A stretch of 64,000 nucleotides of DNA from RI-92 sp037384645 (GTDB taxonomy: Bacteria; Pseudomonadota; Gammaproteobacteria; UBA6429; Thiohalophilaceae). Each line of letters begins with the position of its first letter. Positions within the stretch are counted from its first letter, which is position 1. Where the stretch lies: NCBI GenBank assembly GCA_037384645.1, contig JARRNT010000016.1:1-64000 (forward strand), read 5' to 3'. Shown piece after piece: positions 1-7,924 of this stretch. The position numbers and the translations under genes were made by a program. Under the pieces are notes generated by a model. It made no database searches, was not told where the DNA came from, and was given only the letters and a program-made list of their open reading frames with translations.

Positions 1-219
1 TGGATGGGGGGCCCGGGGCATGGTCGTGCAGTTGGCGCCGGTGAAGTCAAGTTTTCCGGCCAGGTAATGCCATACAATAAAAAAGTGACTTACCACATTA
101 ACCTGAAGCGCGTGATCATGCGCAAGCTGTTTATGGGGATTGCCGATGGCCGGGTGCAGGTCGATGGCAATGATATTTATACGGCCAATGACCTGAGGGT
201 CGGATTGTTTACATCATAG
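1..219 (+). CDS. fabA: 3-hydroxyacyl-ACP dehydratase/isomerase FabA, C-terminal part
   Basis: The window opens inside this gene, in frame from base 1, and about 72 codons remain. The enzyme dehydrates 3-hydroxyacyl-ACP and isomerises trans-2-decenoyl-ACP to the cis-3 form, the branch point of anaerobic unsaturated fatty acid synthesis. The visible stretch carries the FabA-type segments GEVKFSGQV and KKVTYHINLKR and ends with YTANDLRVGLF, close to the E. coli FabA end (YTASDLKVGLF). The catalytic His and Asp lie upstream and are not in the window. fabB follows after 17 bases, so the two form the usual fabA-fabB operon. Confidence 0.93.
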   Translation, partial: WMGGPGHGRAVGAGEVKFSGQVMPYNKKVTYHINLKRVIMRKLFMGIADGRVQVDGNDIYTANDLRVGLFTS

Positions 220-236
220 GGGAGTTAAAACTCAGC

Positions 237-1451
237 ATGCGTCGAGTTGTTGTGACAGGATTGGGTATTGTTTCGAGTATCGGGAATAATCGTGACGAGG
301 TTGTCCAGTCTCTGCGTGAAACCCGATCCGGTATCGAATTGAGCCAGGAATATGCCGACCTGGGATTTCGTTCACATATCCACGGTCCAATTCGCCTGGA
401 TCTGGCTGAGCTGATCGACCGCAAACTCAAACGGTTTATGGGCGATGGCGCCGCTTTTAATTACCTGGCCATGCAGCAGGCCATTGCCGATGCGGGGCTG
501 GAAGATGGCGATGTGTCAAACCCGCGGACCGGCCTGATCATGGGGTCAGGTGGCCCATCAACCAGTAATATCGTCGATGCGGCCGATATCCTGCGGAGCA
601 AAGGCGTTAAGCGTATCGGTCCATACATGGTGACCCGCGGCATGTCCAGCACCAACTCCGCCTGCCTGGCTACCCCGTTTAAGATCAAGGGTGTGAACTA
701 TTCCATTACCTCGGCCTGTTCCACCAGCGCCCATTGTATCGGTAATGGTGCCGAGCTGATCCAGTTCGGCAAACAGGACATCGTGTTTGCTGGAGGCGGT
801 GAAGAGGTGCACTGGACCTTGTCGGTCCTGTTCGACGCCATGGGCGCCTTGTCGTCCAAGTATAACGCCTCACCGGAAATTGCCTCGCGAGCCTTTGATG
901 TGGATCGGGATGGCTTCGTGATTTCCGGTGGCGGTGGTGTCCTGGTCCTGGAAGAACTGGAACATGCCCGGGCACGCGGTGCAAAAATCTATGCCGAACT
1001 GGTTGGCTATGGCGCGACATCGGATGGCTATGACATGGTGCAACCCTCGGGTGAAGGTGCGGTGCGCTGCATGCAACAGGCAATGGCCACCAGTGAACAC
1101 AAGGTCGACTATATCAATGCCCATGGTACCAGTACGCCGGTGGGGGATATCAAGGAACTGGAAGCCATCCGCGAAGTCTTTGGCGAGTCAGTGCCGCCGG
1201 TCAGTTCGACCAAGTCACTCTCCGGTCACGCCCTGGGTGCTGCCGGGGTGAATGAAGCGATTTATTCGCTGTTGATGTTGCAGGAAGATTTTATCTGCAG
1301 CTCGGCCAATATTGACCAGCTCGACCCGGCAGCGGAAGGCTTTCCGATCGTACAGCAACGTATCGACAATGCCGGCCTCAACTGCGTCATGTCAAACAGC
1401 TTTGGTTTTGGCGGGACAAATGCTTGCCTGGTATTCGCAAAGCTGCCATAG
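237..1451 (+). CDS. fabB: 3-oxoacyl-ACP synthase I FabB
   Basis: This condensing enzyme elongates cis-3-decenoyl-ACP and so commits FabA's product to unsaturated fatty acids; it is cytosolic and works as a homodimer. The protein is 404 residues, the normal family length. The thiolase-fold catalytic triad is visible: Cys161 in TSACSTSAHC, His296 in NAHGTSTP and His331 in KSLSGHALGAAG. The ATG lies behind a GGGGAG-like ribosome site. Its position directly after fabA favours FabB over the related FabF. It ends 24 bases before a convergent gene. Confidence 0.96.
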   Translation: MRRVVVTGLGIVSSIGNNRDEVVQSLRETRSGIELSQEYADLGFRSHIHGPIRLDLAELIDRKLKRFMGDGAAFNYLAMQQAIADAGLEDGDVSNPRTGLIMGSGGPSTSNIVDAADILRSKGVKRIGPYMVTRGMSSTNSACLATPFKIKGVNYSITSACSTSAHCIGNGAELIQFGKQDIVFAGGGEEVHWTLSVLFDAMGALSSKYNASPEIASRAFDVDRDGFVISGGGGVLVLEELEHARARGAKIYAELVGYGATSDGYDMVQPSGEGAVRCMQQAMATSEHKVDYINAHGTSTPVGDIKELEAIREVFGESVPPVSSTKSLSGHALGAAGVNEAIYSLLMLQEDFICSSANIDQLDPAAEGFPIVQQRIDNAGLNCVMSNSFGFGGTNACLVFAKLP

Positions 1452-1475
1452 AAGTAGAATTCAGGCGTCCTGCGT

Positions 1476-2261
1476 CTAGGTATTCTTCTTCACCTTGCCA
1501 ATTGCAGGAAATTTTTGTTGCGGCATTGGTGGCGCGATATCAAGTATGCCGACATATTTTCGTGTTACGGAATCCATGGCAATAATTACATACTTGTCTC
1601 TGGCATGCCAGGGAATAAAAATAAGTCCCTTCCTGTCATGGTGCCGATTCATGAAGTGGTGATAGATGCTTGTGGCGCCTGGTTTGCCTTTTACCCACTG
1701 TTCCATATCGAGCGAGCGTGATCGCATAATCTTCATCGCGTTCTCGTCCATTGCATGATAGTACTTGGTAAACGTGAATATCGGTCTCCCCATCTGCAAT
1801 GCCTCTAACCTGATTTTTTGCATGGCATTTGAGTCTTCTGGCAGTTTGCTGTAAATCCAGAAAGGCGGATGCTCACCAAACTTCTTAAGTTTGGCCAGTG
1901 TCATATCCTGGCCTTTAATTTCATACAGCATAACCGGTGCGAAATAGTTATCGACATAGACAGCAGCAATTGGGCGCTGATGGTGGACTGTCCAGATCCC
2001 CCAGGCAAGTGCTCCAGCCTGCATAATAGCGATCACGCTCAGGTCGAATTTGAGGCCGGGTTTACCGGGTTTGAAAACGATCAGCGTGAGCAGGGGACCT
2101 AATACCAGGTCGACACCGATGATGATTCGGATACCCTGCCAGCCTCCGTCAGTCGAAAAAAATGGGAATGGATACCATTTAAAAATGATGAAATAAAGAA
2201 TGATAAGGAATATAAGAAAACTGATACCTAGATGGCTGGCGAAGGCCTTGAGCTTTGTCAT
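1476..2261 (-). CDS. TfpX/TfpZ-family type IV pilin accessory protein
   Basis: A 261-residue inner-membrane protein. The N-terminal half holds about three hydrophobic segments (roughly residues 12-30, 45-62 and 76-92) with the family-like patterns FFSTDGGWQGI and GVDLVLGPLLTLIVF. A soluble, probably periplasmic, region follows with AAVYVDNYFAPV. TfpX/TfpZ proteins are known as accessory factors for particular type IV pilins and usually sit beside a pilin gene. None is in this window: the neighbours are fabB (convergent) and a divergent thioredoxin-like gene. The family call rests on motif and topology resemblance; the pilin partner, if any, is unknown. Confidence 0.72.
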   Translation of the reverse strand: MTKLKAFASHLGISFLIFLIILYFIIFKWYPFPFFSTDGGWQGIRIIIGVDLVLGPLLTLIVFKPGKPGLKFDLSVIAIMQAGALAWGIWTVHHQRPIAAVYVDNYFAPVMLYEIKGQDMTLAKLKKFGEHPPFWIYSKLPEDSNAMQKIRLEALQMGRPIFTFTKYYHAMDENAMKIMRSRSLDMEQWVKGKPGATSIYHHFMNRHHDRKGLIFIPWHARDKYVIIAMDSVTRKYVGILDIAPPMPQQKFPAIGKVKKNT

Positions 2262-2353
2262 TGGACTTTTGTTTCCCTATAGTTCTTGTAACTGATTCTT
2301 ATTCGGTTGGACAGGGCTTGAACTTTAGTCACTCGAAGGCCATCTTAGTTCTC

Positions 2354-2854
2354 ATGCAGGCATTACTCAAACGGCGCGGTATAAAAATTGTTCTGGAACT
2401 GGGCGTGGTCGTTTTGCTTTATTTCGGAATACGGGCCTATATGCAATGGCATCTTGCCTCAGGCAGCGTCCCGCCGATTCATGCCGAGATGCTGTCCGGC
2501 AGGCAATTCGATATTACCCGGCCGCGCAAAGGGCCGTTGCTGATCCATTTTTGGGCTACCTGGTGTCCGATCTGTCGGCTTGAGCAGAAGAGCATCCAGT
2601 CGCTCAGCCAGCGATACACGGTTATTAGTATTGCGATGAATTCCGGTAATGCCAAATCCGTTCGGCACTTTATGCAACAACATGGATTGTCCTTTCCGGT
2701 GATCAATGACCCGGACGGGACTATCGCAAGACGCTACGGTGTGACCGCGGTACCGGTCAGCTTTGTTGTGAACCGTAGAAACCAGATACGGTTTGTCGAA
2801 CGGGGTTATACCACCGAGTGGGGACTGCGTTTGCGTTTGTGGTTAAGCGGTTAA
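2354..2854 (+). CDS. Membrane-anchored TlpA/ScsD-like thiol-disulfide oxidoreductase
   Basis: A 166-residue protein with one N-terminal membrane anchor (about residues 10-28) and a periplasmic thioredoxin fold. The active site is WCPIC in HFWATWCPICRLEQ. The cis-proline loop is TAVPVSF, and the C-terminal segment GYTTEWGLRLRLWL resembles the end of Salmonella ScsD. Such proteins reduce or shuffle disulfides in the periplasm, for example during copper stress or cytochrome maturation. The other scs genes are not here, so the substrate is unknown. The frame is open back to 2255, inside the divergent gene. I chose the ATG at 2354 because it starts directly before the membrane anchor. Confidence 0.78.
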   Translation: MQALLKRRGIKIVLELGVVVLLYFGIRAYMQWHLASGSVPPIHAEMLSGRQFDITRPRKGPLLIHFWATWCPICRLEQKSIQSLSQRYTVISIAMNSGNAKSVRHFMQQHGLSFPVINDPDGTIARRYGVTAVPVSFVVNRRNQIRFVERGYTTEWGLRLRLWLSG

Positions 2855-2855
2855 C

Positions 2856-3992
2856 TTAATCGCCAGCTTTTTGTTTGAGCTGGTCAACCAGCTTACTGAC
2901 ATCGCCACCCATTTGCTTGCTGATCAGGTCGAGTACGGGGAATAGTCGGGTCAGCAGGGCATTCGCCTGGTTGGCCAGCTTGTCGGTTTCGTTATGCCTG
3001 ATATGGGCCAGTGCCGTTTCCAGGTTGACATGCTCGGCGGTAATCACCGGGCTGTCACTGTGTGAGATCCAGCAATTTCCCCCCTGCTTGATTGCCTGTT
3101 CAAGATAACTTTCTGTTGTTTCGATTTGTGTCTTGATCCCGGTATCGTTGTTGAGGTCTGGTTCGTACAGGCCCATGCTGACGGTAATCTGCAATAGCTC
3201 CTGGTTACTCAGTTTAAATTTCATGCCGGCGATGGTTTTGCGAATACGCTCGGCGAATTGCTCGGCCTTTTGTATAGGAGTGTCCCTCAGGAACATACCA
3301 AATTTGGCCAGTCCTACCCGTGCCAGCATGTCATCCTGGCGTACCTGCTTCGCCAGGTGCTGGCCAATTGTGCGGAGCAGGGAGTCAGCGACCTGTTTGC
3401 CGTTTTTAATGAATGTCTGGTTGAAGTCGTCCAGGTCCATGCGCACCAGGACATATTGTCCGCCGTGTCGCTTGATGTAGGCGATGCAGTCGTCTGCTGC
3501 CTTACAGAAATAGCGTTGCCCACCCAGTCCGGTGATTTCGTCTACGGCGGCCTGGCGCTCGAGCTTGGCTTCAGTGTTGGTCAGTTTGCTGCTGGTTTGT
3601 TTGAAATTGACATGCGCCTTGGCGCGTGCCTGTAATTGGATGGATTCGAAGGGTTTGCTGATGAAATCACTGGCGCCGCGTTCCAGTGCCTGTTGTTTGG
3701 CCGCGTCGTCATCCTCTTTACCGGTAATGATGATGACCGGCATGTCCTGCAGGCGCGGATCATCCGAGCCACGCATGCGGCCAAGCAGACCATAACCGTC
3801 CAGGTAGGGCATGGACAGGTCAGTGAAGACCACCTGGATCGAATCATCATTGATCAACAGGGTCCAGGCATCTTCGCCGTGTTCGGCCTCGATGACGTCA
3901 TAGTCCTTGCCCAGGATCTTTTTGATGGCGACCCGCATCACCCGGGAATCGTCTACGGCCAGAATGCGGGGTTTGTCGGGGCTAGCACTCAT
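2856..3992 (-). CDS. Response regulator with degenerate GGDEF domain
   Basis: 378 residues in three parts. The receiver domain (about 8-125) has the acidic pair in VDDSR, phospho-acceptor Asp58 in VFTDLSMP and Lys113 in ISKPFE. A short linker precedes a GGDEF-fold domain (about 150-310), which begins DEITGL. A C-terminal tail of about 60 residues follows. The signature half-site reads VGLAKF at 226-231 instead of GGDEF, so cyclic-di-GMP synthesis is unlikely. The domain probably serves as a dimerisation or ligand-binding output. No histidine kinase is adjacent. It converges with the thioredoxin-like gene (1 base apart) and is divergent from the repeat protein. Confidence 0.85.
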   Translation of the reverse strand: MSASPDKPRILAVDDSRVMRVAIKKILGKDYDVIEAEHGEDAWTLLINDDSIQVVFTDLSMPYLDGYGLLGRMRGSDDPRLQDMPVIIITGKEDDDAAKQQALERGASDFISKPFESIQLQARAKAHVNFKQTSSKLTNTEAKLERQAAVDEITGLGGQRYFCKAADDCIAYIKRHGGQYVLVRMDLDDFNQTFIKNGKQVADSLLRTIGQHLAKQVRQDDMLARVGLAKFGMFLRDTPIQKAEQFAERIRKTIAGMKFKLSNQELLQITVSMGLYEPDLNNDTGIKTQIETTESYLEQAIKQGGNCWISHSDSPVITAEHVNLETALAHIRHNETDKLANQANALLTRLFPVLDLISKQMGGDVSKLVDQLKQKAGD

Positions 3993-4097
3993 TTGATAAT
4001 TTTGCTTATTATTCGTTTCAAGAAGGATACACCAGAATGTATTGCATGGTCATATTGACGGTCACTGGCGTTAACACTTGAACAAATCGGGGAGCAG

Positions 4098-4622
4098 ATG
4101 CGTCACATTCAGAGATTTTCGCTGTTTCTGCTGGTGCTGCCCGGGCTTGTCCTTGCCGAACAGTCTGGCGCTGACCATCGACGTCTGGCTGCCAGCCCCG
4201 GCATTAGCGCAGGCCAGAGCCAACAATTAAGCCGGGATCCTGACTGGCGGGTAAGGCGTGCGCTGGCAAGCAATCGGCACACCCCGCCTCCACTGCTCGA
4301 ACTGCTTGCCCATGATAATAATGTGCATGTACGCATCGCGGTTGCCACCAACCTCAGTAGCCGAGAATCAACCCTTCTCCTGCTTGCGCAGGATCAGTCG
4401 ACCGCCGTGCGCAGTGTCGTTGCCCGTTTCGAATATGTGCCGGTGAGCGCCCTCGGGCTGCTGGCCAGGGACGCCAATGCCGATATTCGGCTGGAAGTGG
4501 CCAGGAACCTGAATGCCAGCAGACAGATTCTCCGACGCCTGTTACACGATAGCCAGCCGGAGGTAGCCAGTGCCGCAGCGGCCGCCTGGCAGCGTCAGGC
4601 CAGCGATGCAGACCGGAACTGA
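4098..4622 (+). CDS. Exported HEAT/LRV-like repeat protein
   Basis: 174 residues with a probable signal peptide (about 1-20, cleavage near VLAEQ). The mature part is built from about four helical repeats of roughly 24 residues with a recurring pattern: aspartate, a short run, VR, then a small-residue helix (DWRVRRALASN, NVHVRIAVATN, STAVRSVVARF, ADIRLEVARN, PEVASAAAAAW). This matches HEAT or leucine-rich-repeat-variant solenoids, which act as protein-binding scaffolds. No enzymatic motif is seen. It is probably periplasmic. It is divergent from the response regulator and its role is unknown. Confidence 0.7.
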   Translation: MRHIQRFSLFLLVLPGLVLAEQSGADHRRLAASPGISAGQSQQLSRDPDWRVRRALASNRHTPPPLLELLAHDNNVHVRIAVATNLSSRESTLLLLAQDQSTAVRSVVARFEYVPVSALGLLARDANADIRLEVARNLNASRQILRRLLHDSQPEVASAAAAAWQRQASDADRN

Positions 4623-4801
4623 TACTCTCGAAACCCCCGAATATCTCTTGTTTTGCCGAATATCGCCGCTTTTAACTCCCAGTTCAGTCCTTTTTAGCTT
4701 TAACAATGACCGCTGGCTGTTCGCCTTCGCAGATTAAAGATCGCCCCGCTAATTGTCGTTAAAGGAGGTGCGCCCCGCCAGAGGGGACAGAATTTAACCC
4801 G

Positions 4802-5293
4802 ATGACAGGCAGGACGATATCGATGCAGCCGGCACAAAAACAGATAAAAACCACTCCCTATGACCTCGTTTCAGGTGTTGTTCGCCTGGTTTCCCTGCCT
4901 GAAGTGTGTATCCGGGTTAACGAGATGCTGGAAGACCCGCGCATCAATGCCTCAGACATTGGCAAGGTCATCAGCCAGGATACCGGCTTGACGGCCCGCC
5001 TGCTCAAGATCGTGAACAGCGCCTTTTATGGCTTTCCTTCCCGGATAGAGACCGTATCGCGGGCGGTGACCGTGATTGGCTTGCGCGAGTTGCGCGGACT
5101 GGTGCTGGCGGCATCTGCCGTTGAGGCGTTTTCCAAAATCCCCAATGACGTGCTGAACATGGTCAAATTCTGGCGCCACAGTGTCTACTGTGGGGTAGTC
5201 GCGCAATTGCTGGCCGACCGCTGCCATGTCCTGCACAGCGAGCGCCTGTTTGTCGCCGGGCTCTTGCAAAGTCGTGGCGCGTATGCGCAATGA
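4802..5293 (+). pseudogene. HDOD-domain protein, N-terminal part of a frame-disrupted gene
   Basis: HDOD proteins are signalling output modules related to HD phosphohydrolases. This 163-codon frame carries the first half: ARLLKIVNSAFYGFPSRIETVSRAVTVIG, the GLRELRGLVLA segment and FWRHSVYCGVVAQLLADR. It reaches VAGLL, where homologues continue into the HDIG motif, and instead runs into unrelated residues and a stop. The rest of the domain resumes in another frame at about 5268. The HD motif and roughly 10-20 residues after it appear deleted (net loss equal to 2 modulo 3). The start could be 4802 or the in-frame ATG at 4823. Confidence 0.8.
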
Positions 5294-5657
5294 AGAGCGT
5301 CCGGATCAGGACATTGAGCGCGAGATTTTTGGTTTCGACCATGCGGATGTAGGCGGTGAGTTGCTCAAGGTATGGCAAATGCCCAAGACCCTGACACAGG
5401 CTGTTTTGCATCACCATCGTCCCAATGAAGCCGAAGAGGCCATCATGGATGTATGCCTGGTACACATCGCTAACGGGATGACCATGATTGCCGAACAAGG
5501 TATGGACGTGGAGTCTCCGCTGGAACCGATCCACCCCTATGCCTGGCAGACAACCAAACTGGATCCGGCGGTGATGGATGAAATTTTCCAGCAGGCCGGT
5601 AACGTGTTCAGCGAAGCGCTGGAATCCATTCTGCCGCGCAGCTATCGTCCTTATTAA
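5268..5657 (+). pseudogene. HDOD-domain protein, C-terminal part of the same disrupted gene
   Basis: This continues the HDOD domain in the next frame: KVVARMRNEERP, then EREIFGFDHADVGGELL and VLHHHRP, followed by a helical tail ending at PRSYRPY. FGFDHADVGG and the HHHRP segment are the family's expected elements downstream of HDIG, so the two frames once formed one gene of about 300 codons. The ATG at 5226 in this frame overlaps the upstream part out of register and is not a believable start. Either the gene is truly broken or the sequence has an assembly deletion near 5261-5268. Confidence 0.78.
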
Positions 5658-5738
5658 TCGCTTTTTCTTCCTGTTGTAAAAATTTAACAATCAGCGCAGG
5701 TTTGAATACGTCAGCCTGCATATTTGCTGTTCTACGCT

Positions 5739-5768
5739 TTGTCAGTTTTCCTGTATTGGCGGTATAGT
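5739..5768 (+). promoter_or_regulatory. Candidate sigma-70 promoter for pdxB
   Basis: TTGTCA at 5739-5744 and TATAGT at 5763-5768 are separated by 18 bases, close to the sigma-70 consensus. They lie about 30 bases upstream of the pdxB GTG, in the gap after the disrupted HDOD gene. This was found by eye only. Confidence 0.45.
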
Positions 5769-5799
5769 CTGTGTTTTGCAGCAGATGGATTAACCGACA

Positions 5800-6969
5800 G
5801 TGCCGATCAAGATAATCGCGGATCGAAATATTCCCCAGGTCGAGAAGGCGTTTGCCCATATCGGCGAGGTAGAACTGGTCGATGGGCGCCAGTTATGCGC
5901 CGATCAGTTATACGACACCCAGATCCTGGTGGTGCGTTCCGTTACACAGGTGAATCAGGCACTGCTGCAGGATAGTCCGGTACGCTTCGTTGGTTCGGCA
6001 ACCATCGGCACCGACCATGTCGATCTCGATTACTTGCAACAACGCGGAATCGTTTTTCGCAATGCCCCGGGCTGTAATGCCGTATCTGCCGCAGAATACG
6101 TGGTGGCGGCATTGTTGAATTTTACGCGCAGGCATCAGGTTCTGCTGGAAGGTCTGGTGGTAGGTATCGTGGGCTATGGCAATGTCGGTTCACGTGTTGC
6201 CGCAAGGCTGTCGGCACTGGGCTGTGAAATACGGGCCTATGATCCCCCTCGCCAGCAACAGTTTAATGATCGTGATTATGTCAGCTGGGATCAAATTCAG
6301 GCAGCCGATGTGGTCACGGCACATGTCCCGCTGACCAAAGCGGGTGACTATCCGACCTATCAGATGTTCAATCAGGGCTTTTTTTCCGGTCTTCGGGATG
6401 ATGCGTTGTTTATTAATACCTCTCGTGGCTGGGCGGTGGATGAACTTGCACTTAAACAGGTCCTGGCCACGGGTAAACCCCTGAACCTGATCCTGGATGT
6501 GTGGCAAAACGAACCGACTATTGACCTGGAGTTGCTGGCGCAAACGCATATTGCCACGCCGCACATTGCCGGCTACAGCGCGGAAGGCAAACATCGCGGA
6601 CTGGAAACCATCTATCACGCAGCCTGCGAGTTTCTGGGCTACCAGCCACAATGGTCGCTGGCCGAGGCCTTGCCGCCACACTCGTTTGTGATCGAACCGA
6701 ATTTGCAGCTGGATGATTTGAGTCTGGTGCACAGCCTGGTGACGCAAGCCTATGACATCGAACGGGATGATCGGGCCTTGCGCAAGGTGTGTGAGCTGCC
6801 CGAGGCGGAACGTGGTGCCGGCTTCGATGGCCTGCGCAAGCATTATCCTGTGCGGCGGGAATTTGCCTATCACCGGGTCATGTTACCGCGGCAACGGGAC
6901 AAGCTGGCAAACTGTCTGTCGCGCCTGGGATTCACGATCCTGCACACTGCCGGACCCGCCAACGCGTAA
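5800..6969 (+). CDS. pdxB: Erythronate-4-phosphate dehydrogenase PdxB
   Basis: A cytosolic NAD-linked dehydrogenase that oxidises 4-phosphoerythronate in the DXP-dependent pathway to pyridoxal 5'-phosphate. The 389 residues match the family length. The D-2-hydroxyacid dehydrogenase layout is clear: GTDHVDL near 70, the nucleotide-binding GYGNVG at 125-130, and catalytic Arg209 (NTSRGW), Glu238 (WQNEP) and His255 (TPHIAGYS). The C-terminal dimerisation part specific to PdxB is present. The start is GTG, reading MPIKIIADRNIP, the normal PdxB beginning. A candidate promoter lies just upstream. mazG follows after 50 bases. Confidence 0.95.
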   Translation: MPIKIIADRNIPQVEKAFAHIGEVELVDGRQLCADQLYDTQILVVRSVTQVNQALLQDSPVRFVGSATIGTDHVDLDYLQQRGIVFRNAPGCNAVSAAEYVVAALLNFTRRHQVLLEGLVVGIVGYGNVGSRVAARLSALGCEIRAYDPPRQQQFNDRDYVSWDQIQAADVVTAHVPLTKAGDYPTYQMFNQGFFSGLRDDALFINTSRGWAVDELALKQVLATGKPLNLILDVWQNEPTIDLELLAQTHIATPHIAGYSAEGKHRGLETIYHAACEFLGYQPQWSLAEALPPHSFVIEPNLQLDDLSLVHSLVTQAYDIERDDRALRKVCELPEAERGAGFDGLRKHYPVRREFAYHRVMLPRQRDKLANCLSRLGFTILHTAGPANA

Positions 6970-7019
6970 TTCACCATACGGTGTGGCAGCTGCTGTCACA
7001 CCTTGCAAGGAGTCCTGTT

Positions 7020-7811
7020 ATGCAGAGCATTGAACGCTTACTCGGAATCATGCAGCGCCTGCGTGACCCGGATAAAGGTTGTCCCTGGGATCAGGCCCAG
7101 ACCTACCGGAGCATCGTGCCGCACACGCTGGAGGAGGCCTATGAGGTCGCGGATGCCATCGAACGGGAAGACTACGTCGAGTTGCGTGATGAACTGGGTG
7201 ACCTGCTATTCCAGGTTGTGTTTTATGCCCAGCTCGCCAGCGAGGAAGGCCGTTTTGATTTTGCTGAGGTCGCGACCGCGATTGCCGACAAGCTGGAACG
7301 GCGACACCCTCACGTGTTCGCCGACAGCCATTTTGCCACGGCCGAAGAACAGACCCGGCATTGGGAGGACTTGAAAGCGCAGGAGCGCGCGCAAAAATCG
7401 GCTGAAGACAAACAGAGTATTCTAGACGGCGTTGCCCGTACTATGCCCGCGCTGTCACTGGCGCATAAGCTGCAAAAGCGCGCAGCCCAGGTCGGCTTCG
7501 ACTGGCCTCATCATACTGACGTGGTCGCCAAGGTACAGGAGGAATTGACCGAGCTGGAACAGGACTGGACCGATCCCGATCGTCGGGAAGACGAGATCGG
7601 GGATGTCCTGTTTAGCGTGGTGAATCTGGCACGCCATGCCGGCTGCGATCCGGAACAGGCACTGCGTCGCGCCAGCCGGAAATTCGAGCGACGCTTTCGC
7701 GACATGGAAACAGTCTGTCATGCGCAACAGCGTCGTCTTGAGCAGTGCACGGCGGAGGAACTGGAAGCGCAATGGCAGGCGATCAAAAAAATGCACGATA
7801 ACAGTGCATAA
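7020..7811 (+). CDS. mazG: Nucleoside triphosphate pyrophosphohydrolase MazG
   Basis: Hydrolyses NTPs and dNTPs to monophosphates, a house-cleaning role that also touches ppGpp balance in E. coli. 263 residues contain two MazG helical domains. The first includes CPWDQAQTYRSIVPHTLEEAYEV and DELGDLLFQVVFYAQLA, with the metal-binding acidic residues. The second includes VQEELTELE and DEIGDVLFSVVNLARHAG. The ATG at 7020 has a good AAGGAG site at about 7006, which decides it over the in-frame GTG at 6981. Downstream is an AT-rich gap before amt. Confidence 0.95.
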   Translation: MQSIERLLGIMQRLRDPDKGCPWDQAQTYRSIVPHTLEEAYEVADAIEREDYVELRDELGDLLFQVVFYAQLASEEGRFDFAEVATAIADKLERRHPHVFADSHFATAEEQTRHWEDLKAQERAQKSAEDKQSILDGVARTMPALSLAHKLQKRAAQVGFDWPHHTDVVAKVQEELTELEQDWTDPDRREDEIGDVLFSVVNLARHAGCDPEQALRRASRKFERRFRDMETVCHAQQRRLEQCTAEELEAQWQAIKKMHDNSA

Positions 7812-7841
7812 TCCGTCTAAATTCTCGCCATATTATATTTA

Positions 7842-7858
7842 TGCACATAATAAGTGCG
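7842..7858. promoter_or_regulatory. NtrC-like palindrome upstream of amt
   Basis: TGCAC-ATAATAA-GTGCG has the half-sites and 7-base spacing of the enterobacterial NtrC consensus (TGCAC-N7-GTGCA), with one mismatch. It lies 67 bases before the ammonium transporter start. I do not see a convincing -24/-12 sigma-54 promoter between it and the gene, so the site is only a candidate. Confidence 0.35.
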
Positions 7859-7924
7859 TAAAATGTTCCCCGCTACTTTTCAATTCGCGTTAACTGTCTG
7901 AAATTATTAAAATGTGCGAAATTC

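Noticed and set aside
4740..4801. Possible riboswitch or leader before the HDOD gene
   Set aside because: AAAGGAGGTG and a CCCC/GGGG pair are present, but no fold resembling the cyclic-di-GMP class or another known riboswitch is seen.
5226..5657. 143-codon frame as an independent small gene
   Set aside because: Its first 14 codons are out of frame inside the upstream half and the rest is the second half of the HDOD domain.
7860..7924. Sigma-54 promoter for amt
   Set aside because: I found no GG/GC pair with the needed -24/-12 spacing between the NtrC-like site and the start.
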